Below, piece after piece: positions 6,839 to 16,000 of a stretch of 54,773 bases of DNA. Location of the stretch: positions 1 to 54,773 of the forward strand of contig CAIYEO010000073.1 in assembly GCA_903925195.1 (NCBI GenBank), written 5' to 3'. This DNA is from an uncultured Candidatus Saccharibacteria bacterium. Lineage in GTDB: Bacteria > Patescibacteria > Saccharimonadia > Saccharimonadales > UBA4665. Position numbers and translations under genes: made by a program. Below the pieces are notes generated by a model, which was given only the letters and a program-made list of their open reading frames with translations, made no database searches and was not told where the DNA came from. The first letter of the stretch is position 1, and the number at the start of each line of letters is the position of its first letter.

Positions 6839-7174
6839 TTATTCTTCGTCGAAAAGAGATTTATTATTGATTGGATATATATTGTTATCTAAATTGCTCA
6901 ATATGACATCACCATCACTGCATTCTTGTTTTATCTGAAAAGTAATAAGCTTGACCTGAGCTTCTGTTATATCCTTAATAGTCCACTCGTTGTGTTGTTG
7001 TTCGCTAAATACCGTCACAGCATCTAGGTCTTGTTCTCCGACGAAAGAATTATCTAATATTAATTTAGATATGTTAGCCTGAATTTTCCTATCAATAGGT
7101 GGAGCTATGCCAATAACATAGTCATCATTCAATATTCCAACCCTAATTTGGTGTATTTTCCTCTGCTTTTCCAT
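6839..7174 (-). CDS. Conserved-looking hypothetical protein, 111 residues
   Basis: I do not recognise a family. The protein (MEKQRKIHQIRVGILNDDYV...) is small, soluble, with mixed strand/helix pattern and an acidic tail; no signal peptide or membrane segment is seen. An ATG further upstream (7189) lies inside the promoter. The one at 7174 is preceded by TATAAT ending 6 bases before it, so I chose 7174. It is convergent with cls (6-base gap). Confidence 0.6.
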   Translation of the reverse strand: MEKQRKIHQIRVGILNDDYVIGIAPPIDRKIQANISKLILDNSFVGEQDLDAVTVFSEQQHNEWTIKDITEAQVKLITFQIKQECSDGDVILSNLDNNIYPINNKSLFDEE

Positions 7175-7180
7175 ACACAT

Positions 7181-7209
7181 ATTATACAAGTTTTATTAGT
7201 ATTTTACAA
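7181..7209 (-). promoter_or_regulatory. Leaderless promoter of the 111-residue hypothetical gene
   Basis: On the minus strand TTGTAA (7209-7204), 17 bases, TATAAT (7186-7181), then 6 bases to the ATG at 7174. There is no Shine-Dalgarno sequence. Confidence 0.6.
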
Positions 7210-7228
7210 GTATAAGCTTTGTTTTGCG

Positions 7229-8686
7229 TTATGTATGTGTGACAATTGTCGTACCAATTGGTGCCCAATTATATACCCATTCAGCATCCGAAACTTGTAG
7301 CCCAACACAACCATGAGAACTGTTAATATTGCCAAACCAGCTTGGTTCTCGCCAATAATTACCATGTATTGAATATCCGCCTGCTAAAAAATAATTAATC
7401 CAAGGCACGTCTGGCTGGACATAGCCCACACCAGACATTGTCTGAAGTGGAACTTTTGAAAAAATATGAAAAGTACCTACTGGTGTTGGAGTTGAAGGTT
7501 TACCAGCGCTGACCAGAAAAGTTTTAATAAGAGTATTATTCTGATAAATGTACATTTTTTTAATAGTTAAGTCTACTTCAATCCATTTATTTTCATCTAA
7601 AGCAGTAGTCGTGCTAAAAGGTTTAGTTATCACTCCAAGAGATACACTAGCAGGCTTATTCTGAGTTAATGAACTATTGATTGTATTAGTGGCGTCTGTT
7701 TGTCCCGTAACTGATGATCCATCATGACCCGCCTGAACTACGGTTGTATTGCCATCTGAATTCGTAATAACTATTTGATTCTTCACCGAACGACTATATT
7801 TACTGGCCAACTGATTGACGTATGCGGAAATATTATCTTTGCTGATTGACGTAGTTATTTTTCCATTTTTGCCGTCTATCGAAAGACTCATCCAAGACGC
7901 TATATCGACTCTACTAACTTTTATTTGCGAGTCACCAACTTTCAGACTTATGTCTTGATCTAGAATGCTATTAATTTTTGGCTCCTGAGAAGCAAGCTGC
8001 TGGGTTGTTATTGGGGGATTGAGCGTTACAATACTAAGGACTATAGGGGTAGATTTAAGTTCTTTTGTATTGTTAATAATTTGTTCAAGTCCATTGCTAA
8101 TTCCAAATTCTTTACCCACCGAACTATCAGTTAAAACTAATTGACCTTTATCTATAGTAAGATTAGCGTTTTTGGGAGCCTGTATTACCTGATTTAACTT
8201 TTGATCGCTAAAAGTTTGGTATTTTTTTGTATCTATCGCCGTAGACAATAGGATGTTATGAGACTTCCAGAGTTGAAATCTGTTAGCAAGACTATCTCTA
8301 TTTATTTGAATCTGATCAATAGTCTTTTTTTGATCAATCGACAGGCCTACATCTGACATTGAATAATATTTTATGATTCCACCTGAATATTGAACTGGTA
8401 TTTTGTATGAAGTTTGATATGAATTTAAGATGTTTGAATATTCGGAATAGCTCTTATTGCCCTTAATTGTATTTTGCCCAATTTTAATCTTCACAAAATA
8501 AGGGGAGGCTAAGAAATATATTAGGCCAAAAATGAGGATGGTAAATAATATCAGGACAATTGCTACACTTTCGAAATGATGACTACTGTAATCAAAGATA
8601 ATATTTTTTGATTTTTCTTGAGTTGGCTTTTTAGCTAAATTGTTGTTGTCAGATGAGACGCCTACATTTTTTTTGTTTTTATCCAT
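7229..8686 (-). CDS. Membrane-anchored L,D-transpeptidase (YkuD) with peptidoglycan-binding region
   Basis: A 485-residue cell-wall enzyme. A cytoplasmic basic tail is followed by one transmembrane helix at about residues 44-66. A long extracytoplasmic region (70-350) resembles the repeated PG_binding_4 module that precedes YkuD domains. The C-terminal YkuD domain starts near 365 (KWIEVDLTIKKMYIY) and carries the catalytic signature H441 ... S457-H458-G459-C460. L,D-transpeptidases form 3-3 peptidoglycan cross-links or attach proteins to the wall. This shows the organism has, or handles, peptidoglycan. TATAAT boxes lie 14 and more bases upstream of the start. Confidence 0.9.
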   Translation of the reverse strand: MDKNKKNVGVSSDNNNLAKKPTQEKSKNIIFDYSSHHFESVAIVLILFTILIFGLIYFLASPYFVKIKIGQNTIKGNKSYSEYSNILNSYQTSYKIPVQYSGGIIKYYSMSDVGLSIDQKKTIDQIQINRDSLANRFQLWKSHNILLSTAIDTKKYQTFSDQKLNQVIQAPKNANLTIDKGQLVLTDSSVGKEFGISNGLEQIINNTKELKSTPIVLSIVTLNPPITTQQLASQEPKINSILDQDISLKVGDSQIKVSRVDIASWMSLSIDGKNGKITTSISKDNISAYVNQLASKYSRSVKNQIVITNSDGNTTVVQAGHDGSSVTGQTDATNTINSSLTQNKPASVSLGVITKPFSTTTALDENKWIEVDLTIKKMYIYQNNTLIKTFLVSAGKPSTPTPVGTFHIFSKVPLQTMSGVGYVQPDVPWINYFLAGGYSIHGNYWREPSWFGNINSSHGCVGLQVSDAEWVYNWAPIGTTIVTHT

Positions 8687-8761
8687 ATTTGTTTTTTATA
8701 ATTATACAAAGCTATTATTTAAACATAAGTATATCACCAACAAGTAGATATTATGTATAAA

Positions 8762-9301
8762 TTAAAAATTAATTCTTCGAAAAAAATTATCTATAATGTC
8801 ATCTTTTGGCTTATTATATGGCAATTTTTGCGAGAGTAGATCAATAACTAATTTAGCATCTTTGACTTTTACGTAAATTGGTAGAATTGGGGAGAATCTT
8901 CTTACGGGCATGAAAGATATGCTTACAATGCCTTCGTCTTCTATATATGAGTAGCTTTTGAATGATTCGAAACTATTGTTTTTATGATTAATATCGATTG
9001 AATTATTGTCGATTGAGAAATCTATGTCTTTAGGTTTTCTAGCCGCATAGTATCCAAATATTGACGCAAGGATAATAACCAGCAGGGAAGTGACAATCTC
9101 TTTTGTTAATAAGAATAGAAATATTAAAATAACAATAGAAATTAAAGCTAGATAGATATACCACTTAGAGCTTTTTTGTTTATATACATATTCCGGCGCT
9201 ACCCATGAAAAGCTTGTAGTATCTTCATTATCATCAAAATACTCTGTAGTCCTATGATATACATGTTTTTTGCTGGCAATCTTATTATGTTTTTCTTTCA
9301 T
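8762..9301 (-). CDS. Membrane protein of unknown function, two helices
   Basis: A 179-residue protein: a charged N-terminus with a WVAPEYVY segment, two adjacent transmembrane helices at about residues 47-88 (a hairpin with a short KEIVTS turn), and a C-terminal domain of about 85 residues rich in strands (DFSIDNNSIDI ... SYIEDEGIVSISFMP). The overall plan resembles small conserved membrane proteins seen across Patescibacteria genomes, but I cannot name a family. It has its own upstream region and follows no obvious operon partner. Confidence 0.7.
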   Translation of the reverse strand: MKEKHNKIASKKHVYHRTTEYFDDNEDTTSFSWVAPEYVYKQKSSKWYIYLALISIVILIFLFLLTKEIVTSLLVIILASIFGYYAARKPKDIDFSIDNNSIDINHKNNSFESFKSYSYIEDEGIVSISFMPVRRFSPILPIYVKVKDAKLVIDLLSQKLPYNKPKDDIIDNFFRRINF

Positions 9302-9389
9302 ATGCTTATATCTTACCTTGATTAATATTTATGGGCAAAGTTCATTTAAAAGGAAAGGTGGGTTGTTGTAACAATTTTCTCTAAAAACA

Positions 9390-9431
9390 AAAAACCATCA
9401 CCTTATCAATACTTTAGGTGATGGTTTTTTT
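9390..9431 (-). terminator. Rho-independent terminator after the tRNA-Ser pair
   Basis: AAAAACCATCACCT and AGGTGATGGTTTTT form a long stem with a 12-base loop and T/A runs on both sides. It lies directly beyond the 3' end of the minus-strand tRNA-Ser genes and would stop their transcript; it could work in both directions. Confidence 0.85.
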
Positions 9432-9445
9432 CATGACTATATTCT

Positions 9446-9538
9446 TGGCGGAGAGGGAGGGATTCGAACCCTCGCGGGAACTCTCGCCCCCCTAACGATT
9501 TAGCAAACCGTCCCCTTCAGCCACTTGGGTACCTCTCC
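9446..9538 (-). tRNA. tRNA-Ser (anticodon GCT)
   Basis: Minus strand: acceptor GGAGAGG with CCTCTCC, G73 and encoded CCA (9448-9446). The anticodon stem ACGGT/ATCGT closes loop TTGCTAA, giving GCT for AGC/AGU codons. A long GC-rich variable arm (GGGGGGCGAGAGTTCCCGC) marks it as class II. Confidence 0.95.
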
Positions 9539-9570
9539 GTATCTACTTCATTGTACTTTAGATGTCACAA

Positions 9571-9660
9571 TGGCGGAAGGGGTGGGATTCGAACCCACGG
9601 TACCGTTTCCGGTACTCTTGTTTTCAAGACAAGTGCACTCGACCACTATGCGACCCTTCC
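9571..9660 (-). tRNA. tRNA-Ser (anticodon TGA)
   Basis: Minus strand: acceptor GGAAGGG pairs with CCCTTCC, G73 and encoded CCA (9573-9571). The loop CTTGAAA on stem CTTGT/ACAAG gives anticodon TGA for UCN codons. The variable arm GTACCGGAAACGGTAC is a perfect hairpin. It is 32 bases from the next tRNA-Ser and probably co-transcribed with it. Confidence 0.95.
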
Positions 9661-9672
9661 TAGTAATCTTAG

Positions 9673-9678
9673 ATTATA
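9673..9678 (-). promoter_or_regulatory. -10 box for the tRNA-Ser pair
   Basis: TATAAT on the minus strand ends 12 bases before the first tRNA, placing initiation about 5 bases upstream of the mature end. The -35 is weak. Confidence 0.45.
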
Positions 9679-9845
9679 GCAACTTTTCACAATTTTACAT
9701 CTATAAAATTATAAATTATAAAAAGTGTTGTGATTATAGTGTTGTAAATCTAAGCATAACTTATTGATTCATTAGTTAATTATAGATATACTAAGGGGAA
9801 TACAAAAAAGCTATGCTAAAAAAATAATCAATGGAGGGTAACAAT

Positions 9846-10319
9846 ATGGCTCGAAATAATCGAGACGATGACCTTTTGATGGAAGAGGACGAATTAACTG
9901 CAGCATTTTTGGGCGATGAAGACGCTCCTGCAAATAATCAGCCTAGTGGGGCACCAGAAGCAGTCAGCGAAGAATGGGACGAAGAAGAGGCACTACCAGG
10001 GCAATTGGCTGTAGATGTTTATGAGACTAAAGAAAAATTAGTTGTTAAGGCTAGAACAGCCGGTGTTAATAAAAGTGATCTTGATGTAAGCATATCAGAT
10101 AATACTCTCAGCATTAGAGGAACACTGTCAGCAGGCAACGAAGACGATGTAGAAAACTATTTTGTTCAAGAATGTTATTGGGGAGAATTCTCAAGAAGCA
10201 TTGCACTTCCTGTTTCCGTCAAGGAAGATGAAATCGAAGCTCAACTAAAAGATGGTGTACTAACAATTAGTTTTGCCAAAGTTAAGCAAGATACAATAAA
10301 GAAGATTCAGATTCTTTAA
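9846..10319 (+). CDS. Small heat-shock protein, Hsp20/alpha-crystallin family
   Basis: A 157-residue chaperone that holds unfolding proteins without ATP. The first 50 residues are acidic and flexible. The alpha-crystallin domain follows (about 51-145: LAVDVYETKEKLVVKARTAG ... KDGVLTISFAK, with the family's typical DGVL turn), and the C-terminus ends in an IQIL (IxI-type) anchor. An in-frame ATG at 9831 overlaps the ribosome binding site GGAGGG (9833-9838). The ATG at 9846 has ideal spacing and the MARNN start, so I chose it. A strong terminator follows. Confidence 0.92.
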   Translation: MARNNRDDDLLMEEDELTAAFLGDEDAPANNQPSGAPEAVSEEWDEEEALPGQLAVDVYETKEKLVVKARTAGVNKSDLDVSISDNTLSIRGTLSAGNEDDVENYFVQECYWGEFSRSIALPVSVKEDEIEAQLKDGVLTISFAKVKQDTIKKIQIL

Positions 10320-10338
10320 AAACAAAAACTAGACAATT

Positions 10339-10367
10339 AAAAAAGGCTCTTCCTGAGAGCCTTTTTT
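10339..10367 (+). terminator. Rho-independent terminator after hsp20
   Basis: AAAAAAGGCTCT and AGAGCCTTTTTT form a 12-bp stem with a 5-base loop. It sits between convergent genes and can serve both. Confidence 0.9.
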
Positions 10368-10385
10368 GTTTAGTGTTTTTTTAGT

Positions 10386-10811
10386 TTAGCCGCCTGTTAC
10401 GGTTGTTGTTTTGTGAATAACAAACTGAACCAATATTTGTGCTATAGCAACAATCACGAGACCTACTATCGCAAACAAGATTGCATTTTTCGCTCCTCGG
10501 ACACCACCTTCTTCTCCTCCAGATACAATGTATCTAAAGCCAGCGATGATGATCATTATGACAGCTACAACTCCTACAACCCATGAGAAAACGTTAAGAA
10601 TCGTAGTGATAAGACTTGATAAACTATTACCAGCGGTAGAACAGTCTGCGGTAGTTCCAGGAGCAACAGCTTGAGTTCCAGCACAACCATTTGTACCAAC
10701 TGAATTTTGTCCATTATATTGAGCATATGCAATGCCACTAATGCCGAATGGGACAAGTAGTGTAATTGCAGCCGATAAAGTTAATACCTTAGTTCTTAAT
10801 TTTTTTAACAT
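10386..10811 (-). CDS. Small pilin-like protein (VirB2/TrbC or Mbov_0395 type), copy 6
   Basis: A 141-residue protein with an N-terminal signal peptide (to about residue 30, cleavage after IAYA), a small cysteine-containing linker, and two transmembrane helices in a hairpin with the sequence IIAGFRYIVSGGEE between them. This is the architecture of VirB2/TrbC pilins and of the Mbov_0395 pilin-like family. The first helix and loop share 74 identical bases with the next copy. A Shine-Dalgarno sequence (AAAGG) precedes the start. It is the last of six in a tandem minus-strand array divergent from the VirB6/VirB4 genes. Confidence 0.82.
   Translation of the reverse strand: MLKKLRTKVLTLSAAITLLVPFGISGIAYAQYNGQNSVGTNGCAGTQAVAPGTTADCSTAGNSLSSLITTILNVFSWVVGVVAVIMIIIAGFRYIVSGGEEGGVRGAKNAILFAIVGLVIVAIAQILVQFVIHKTTTVTGG
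10513..10586 (-). repeat. 74-base perfect duplicate shared by two pilin-like genes (copy A)
   Basis: This stretch is identical to 11018-11091 while the flanks differ. It encodes the helix and loop SWVVGVVAVIM...YIVSGG. Identity at silent positions as well implies recent gene conversion or duplication. Confidence 0.85.
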
Positions 10812-10899
10812 TTTTTAATGCCTTTCGATAATTTTTTTAAATTTACTGTCTTAATTATATATCACAACTGTCTTATTTTAAACAATAGCTTATTGTTTA

Positions 10900-11301
10900 C
10901 TATACACCAGTAGATTTCTTCAGTACAAACTGAACTATTATTTGCGCTAAAACAACGATAACGATACCTACAACTACATAGAGTATGGCATTTTTAGCAC
11001 CCCTTACGCCTGCTTCATCTCCTCCAGATACAATGTATCTAAAGCCAGCGATGATGATCATTATGACAGCTACAACTCCTACAACCCATGATAAGGTGTT
11101 CAAAATAGTAGTTAATAACTGACTAATGCCTCCGCCGCCACCACCAGTGCATGCATTTGCGTCAAGGCCAGCTCCATTACATGCGTAATTTTTAGCATTG
11201 GTTAGCTGTGCATAAGCAGGAACGGAAATTGATACTGTTGAAAATAGGACAACTACTATGACCAGAATATTTTTAATTATGTTTTTGTAAATATTTTTCA
11301 T
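10900..11301 (-). CDS. Small pilin-like protein, copy 5
   Basis: A 133-residue protein with signal peptide (cleavage near AYA, residue 31), a glycine-rich linker with two cysteines (NACTGGGGG), and a two-helix hairpin whose first helix and loop (WVVGVVAVIMIIIAGFRYI) are identical to copy 6. Same family as the other five. Probably exported and membrane-inserted, and assembled by the T4SS-like machinery encoded next door. No Shine-Dalgarno sequence is obvious; a TATAAT box lies 15 bases upstream. Confidence 0.8.
   Translation of the reverse strand: MKNIYKNIIKNILVIVVVLFSTVSISVPAYAQLTNAKNYACNGAGLDANACTGGGGGGISQLLTTILNTLSWVVGVVAVIMIIIAGFRYIVSGGDEAGVRGAKNAILYVVVGIVIVVLAQIIVQFVLKKSTGV
11018..11091 (-). 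repeat. 74-base perfect duplicate (copy B)
   Basis: Second copy of the segment at 10513-10586, in the neighbouring paralogue. Confidence 0.85.
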
Positions 11302-11322
11302 ATATTATATCTCAATATTATA

Positions 11323-11736
11323 TCAGAGCTTTTCCAGAACAAAAACTACAATCAATTGAGCGCTGGCAGCAATCACTATTCCAATAACTGCATAAAGTAT
11401 AGTATTACGAACCGATTTAACTGTTTCCGGATCTCCACCAGATAAGACCATTCTTAGACCTGCAACAATCAAAGACAATACTGCAATAAATCCAATCGCA
11501 TAGGATACTATTTTAAGCACGTTGCCAATTGTTGACGTTATAGGATTTTGGCCATTTGGTGCATTATCTTTACAAACAGGAGAATTACTGGCTCCACCAG
11601 TAAGGTTACTACAAACAGGATTCAAAACATCAACCCCAAATGTTGTTGAACTATTGGCATATGCAGGTAATCCTATAAATAAAGAACTTAAGTAAACTAT
11701 TGTAGTTATTGTGAAAAAGGTAAGTATATTCTTCAT
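11323..11736 (-). CDS. Small pilin-like protein, copy 4
   Basis: A 137-residue paralogue: signal peptide with cleavage after PAYA (about residue 27), a linker with two cysteines (NPVCSN, SPVCKD), and a helix hairpin with IVAGLRMVLSGGDPE between helices (about 77-100 and 112-135). It starts 1 base after the stop of the preceding gene, so it is in the same transcript. Role as for the other copies. Confidence 0.8.
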   Translation of the reverse strand: MKNILTFFTITTIVYLSSLFIGLPAYANSSTTFGVDVLNPVCSNLTGGASNSPVCKDNAPNGQNPITSTIGNVLKIVSYAIGFIAVLSLIVAGLRMVLSGGDPETVKSVRNTILYAVIGIVIAASAQLIVVFVLEKL

Positions 11737-11737
11737 A

Positions 11738-12049
11738 TTAAAGATTTGTTAAAAAGAACGTTACTATGACTTCAGCACTTATACAAACAACTAATCCAAT
11801 AACCGCATATATGATTGTTTCTCTGGCTTTTTTAGCAGCTTCAGGATTTCCTCCAGAAGTGACAAGCTGCAATCCGGCAATAATAATATAAATAACTGCA
11901 ACAATTCCGATTATCCCAAAAGCTAATTGAGTTATGGTTTGTATGGTATTATTTCCGACCTGAACTTGAGGCAAACCTGTATCACATTGTCCAGTACCAC
12001 AAAGTGGATTAGCTGAGAATAGTTTTAAATTATGAATTATATTGATCAC
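11738..12049 (-). CDS. Small pilin-like protein, copy 3
   Basis: The shortest copy, 103 residues. The N-terminus (MINIIHNLKLFSANPLCGTGQCDTG) lacks a clear signal peptide; two helices (about 35-62 and 78-102) flank AGLQLVTSGGNPEAAKKARE, the conserved loop of the family. The gene overlaps the upstream one by 4 bases. Absence of a signal peptide suggests direct membrane insertion. Confidence 0.78.
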   Translation of the reverse strand: MINIIHNLKLFSANPLCGTGQCDTGLPQVQVGNNTIQTITQLAFGIIGIVAVIYIIIAGLQLVTSGGNPEAAKKARETIIYAVIGLVVCISAEVIVTFFLTNL

Positions 12050-12420
12050 GAGAACCTTCCAGCAATAAAGGCTACCGAGGATGCTGCAGCAATAGATATA
12101 GCAAGACCAATTAATGCATTTATTATTGTCGATCTAGCCTTGCCAACTTTATCTGGTTGCCCTTGGCTTGTCATTAATTGAACGCCGCCATAAACCACCA
12201 TCGCTATTGCTATAATGACTACTACTTGTAGCATCATTTCAATCAAAGCAAGTACGACTAGCCAAAAATCGGATAGATGATGAATGCCTGGTCTACATAT
12301 TCCATTGTCATCTAAAGTTCCTTGTAGGTACTGGTACCAATAGGGAAGTGTTAGAAAGGCAGTCCCACCAAAAGTACAAGGATCGCCAGAACTTGCGAAT
12401 ATAGATATAAAGTTCATCAT
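12046..12420 (-). CDS. Small pilin-like membrane protein, copy 2
   Basis: A 124-residue divergent paralogue. The N-terminal 45 residues contain two cysteines and aromatic residues (GTAFLTLPYWYQYL). Then come a helix (about 50-78), the loop VYGGVQLMTSQGQPDKVGKARSTI and a second helix (about 95-120). The position of the loop matches the VirB2/TrbC hairpin. It starts 2 bases after the stop of copy 1. Confidence 0.75.
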   Translation of the reverse strand: MMNFISIFASSGDPCTFGGTAFLTLPYWYQYLQGTLDDNGICRPGIHHLSDFWLVVLALIEMMLQVVVIIAIAMVVYGGVQLMTSQGQPDKVGKARSTIINALIGLAISIAAASSVAFIAGRFS

Positions 12421-12422
12421 AA

Positions 12423-12857
12423 TTATTGCAAAAAGCCTCCAGGTATTAAGAAATTCAATATAGCATATGAAAAAATAAAAACAAGCAGAGCAATAACGTT
12501 ACCAACCAGTCTTTGCTTAGCTTTCTTGGATGATTCAGGATTATCTCTAGATGTTGTATACATGATGCCAGCCAAGACAGTAGAAGCAACAATGACTACA
12601 CCAACTCCTGCAGATAAAAATCGAATAATAGCAAAACTTAAGTCAGCAATTGGTGTGCCCTGGGATTTACAGCCCAAATCGATGGAAGTTTGTATGCTAT
12701 TTGATCCTGAGTCACCACAGCAGTATGTGTTAGCGTCAGGCGTGCATGTGTTAGCTGCACTAGCAACTGAAAATGGAAAAACTAGGAAAATCAGGAAAAA
12801 AAGTGCAACTATTAAGGATTTTTTCGGTATTTTTTTGTATTTTAGTGCAATAATCAT
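12423..12857 (-). CDS. Small pilin-like protein, copy 1 (first of the array)
   Basis: A 144-residue protein with a signal peptide (residues about 15-34, cleavage near ASA), four cysteines in the linker (NTCTPDANTYCCGD ... GCKS), and a two-helix hairpin with ILAGIMYTTSRDNPESSKKAK between helices. It heads the six-gene minus-strand array. The intergenic region to the divergent VirB6-like gene holds AT-rich promoter-like sequence (TATAGT, TATACT boxes near 12870-12885). Confidence 0.78.
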   Translation of the reverse strand: MIIALKYKKIPKKSLIVALFFLIFLVFPFSVASAANTCTPDANTYCCGDSGSNSIQTSIDLGCKSQGTPIADLSFAIIRFLSAGVGVVIVASTVLAGIMYTTSRDNPESSKKAKQRLVGNVIALLVFIFSYAILNFLIPGGFLQ

Positions 12858-13022
12858 TAATTGCTACTATATATATAGTATAGTTCTAAATCAATATGTA
12901 TTAGTGATAATGTAAGTTTTAATAAATAAAAAAATACATTTATTCTTATTATTATAAGCACTGCATTATGATATAGTTATTCTATAAAACAAGGAATTTT
13001 GTCGCTTAATAATGGACCGTCT

Positions 13023-16000
13023 ATGAAATCAATTAAAACCAAAAAAATATTTATGTTTTGCAAAGTATTTACTGCAATGTTGTTTATATCTTTGTTTGTT
13101 TTTGTAACAATCGGAAAAGACAAGGCGAATGCGGCTGATATTGGAGTGGTTGACCGTGCCAAAAACTGGTCTCTAATACAAACCATGAACCCTGCCCAAA
13201 TAACTCAAAATTGTGCTTTTGGCGATAATATTTCTGCAAGCAATGTCGCCAACCGGACAAATCTAGCAGGCTTCGAACAGGATGTGGCAGTCGGGTATAC
13301 AGTTTTGCCGGTGTCTGGCACATTAGGCTGTAATACTATACTTAAGACAGGATTGCAGTATTGGGACCCAGCGAATGATACTGGCGCCTTCCTTAAAAAA
13401 ATTGGCTATACAAAAAATAGCGATGGTTCTTATAGTGGAACATTTAATTACACAAGATTCATTAATGCTCTACCTGGCAACTTATTCCCTGACGGGAATA
13501 AAGGATTGTCAAACGGCGGGTTAGCTTCTAATGATGTCCTTTATCAGCTTTGGTTCGATAGCCTACACGGAATGGTAGGATGTGCGGCAGACTTCAAGTC
13601 TGACTATGCTACCGCCACTGCTGATGATCAGGCTCAAGCACAAAGCGATAATTATACCTATAGAATTTTCGACGTAGACGGATCCGGGAATGTTAGAGAT
13701 AGCATCTATCATTCAACCACGAAGGGGAAGGGGGACATAGCAATAAACATGAGCCTAGGAATAGGTTCAGCTCATGGTGCCCAGGCTGATTGTGGTGAGA
13801 TACAAGGTAAATTAGCCAATAAGAATCTTGCTGACGCATACGGTTCCGACATTAAACTTGGGGACGCTTCAGCCACAGCAGCAGTAACAGCCAGTTCTTC
13901 ATCAGGTGTTGGAGGCAGTGATACCCCAACATGTCAATCTTCAGGTGGTCCTGGCTCTTGGTTTATATGTCAGATAATAGATGGAGTCACGGGTGCTGAG
14001 GCAGGACTTGAAAACGTTATCTTTGGGCTGCTTCAGACAAAACCATTTACCTTCAATCAAGCATCGTGTGCAACCGGTAGTGCTGACGGTTGTATTTATA
14101 AAGTATGGTTAAATTTCAGAATCTACGGAGATATTTTCCTAATTATTTCCTTGCTTGTTGCTGTAATAGTTGAGGCTTTGGGTGGAGGCTTGATTAGCAA
14201 CTACACTGTAAAAAAAATGATTCCTAGGATACTAGTAGCGATTGTCCTCATTAACCTATCGATTTACATAGTCTCTATATTAGAAGACCTAACTAATATA
14301 ATTGGCGGTGGCATATTAGATATAGTTAAGGCTCCTTTTGAATCTTCTGGTCAATGGAAACTAAACCTAGGCTCAGCCACACCAAATGTAATTTTTCTTG
14401 GATTACTTGGCGGTGGCGCAATAGCTGGACTTGGGATGGTAGAAATGTGGAAAAGCCTCAAAACACCTGGCGCTGGAAAATCATCAATGCTTCAAGGCGC
14501 TGGTGATGCAGCAGGATATATTCTTCTGATCATAGTAGTACCGGTTGTTCTAGCAATACTTGGTGTTCTAATTACTATCATGTTCAGACAAGCACTTCTA
14601 GTGCTTCTGCTCATGATATCGCCCGTAGCATTTGCTCTCTATTGCTTACCGAATACTGAACAGTACTTTAAAAAATGGTGGGACTTATTGATTAAAACCC
14701 TGATGGTCTACCCAATTATTGTGGTTATATTTGCAGCTACTCAAGTAATGGCAATAATATTTAGCAATGCAACTAGTGATATATTCCTGGGTAAGGTTAT
14801 GGCAATCATCGCCGTTTGTTCGCCCTTGTTCCTTATTCCTTTTTCATTCAAAATTTCTGGTGGTGTAATTGGTCAAGTATCGGGAATGGCTAGCAAAGCA
14901 ATGAAGGGCGCCAACCAATTTATTGGTGGAAATGCCAATGATCCAAACAGTAGACGAAATAAAGTCAAAGAAAATTTCCGTGGGTTCAGAAAAGAGAACA
15001 ATGCTGATCTTGGTGGAATATATAAGAGTCAGCGCAATAGAGGCAACCCTGAGCGAGCTTCGATGATGGGGATAAGAAGAGGACTGAACCAAGATGCCAA
15101 TACTGCAAGACGAGAAAAAGACAACCCAGTATGGGCTAAAGAACAGTTCAATGAGAAGTTCTTAGATGCAGTTTCTAACCCAGAAGAAGCTCAAGCCCAT
15201 ATGCAATCAGCTATTGATTCAGGTGATACTGTTGAGGCAGCTGCCTGGTCTCATGCAATAGGTGCAGCGGCACTAGTCCGCAAAACTCCTGGCGCTGCTA
15301 GAATGGCCAGGGAAATGAGGTCAAAACTAAATACTGGATACGATGGCGGTTTGGCTGGATATAAGGCTCTTGCTAGTGATGCAGCTAGAGATGTAGGAAT
15401 AAGCCAGGAAGACATGCATATAGATGATGATGGCAAGGTAACACTAACAGGACAAGGCGCAACCAAGGCTGGAGCTTTCGCCTCAACTATGAATAGTAGA
15501 CAGTATAATCAGAAGTCTGCTGGTAGGTTTGATCTTGGTGGCATCAATAACGGTACAAGTTATGATGCAGAGAAGGGTGTTGATTCGGCAGACCTATACG
15601 CTTTAATGCATGGTCGCTTAGAGAACGTAGAGGCCATAGGGGGTATTATTAAGAAGACTATGAAGCAAGCACGTGAACTACCAGCTACGCAAGCTAGGCT
15701 AGAGTCAGAAAGAGCTACAATAAGCTCATTGCCAGCCACACCTGAGAGAACAACCAAAATTGAAGCATTAGATAAACAAATTGACGACATAAGAAGCGGT
15801 AAGACTAAAAAAGATCTTTATGCTAAAGCCTCTAAGTACAAGACTGAGCTTAGAACTTTGACAAGCGGAACTGGAAGCACAGCAAAGACCGCTACAAGCT
15901 TGACTGAATCAATTGATTCAAGCTCTGATTCGAGCAGTGCTGCGAGTGACCCAGACATGGTAGAGCTTAAGGGCTGGGAAAGCGAAGTAGCTGGGAAGCA

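Noticed and set aside
9525..9767. An 80-codon plus-strand frame across the tRNA-Ser(TGA) gene
   Set aside because: The first half is tRNA antisense; composition and lack of a start site argue against a gene.
9831..9845. Earlier ATG for the Hsp20 gene
   Set aside because: The extra codons are the Shine-Dalgarno sequence itself.
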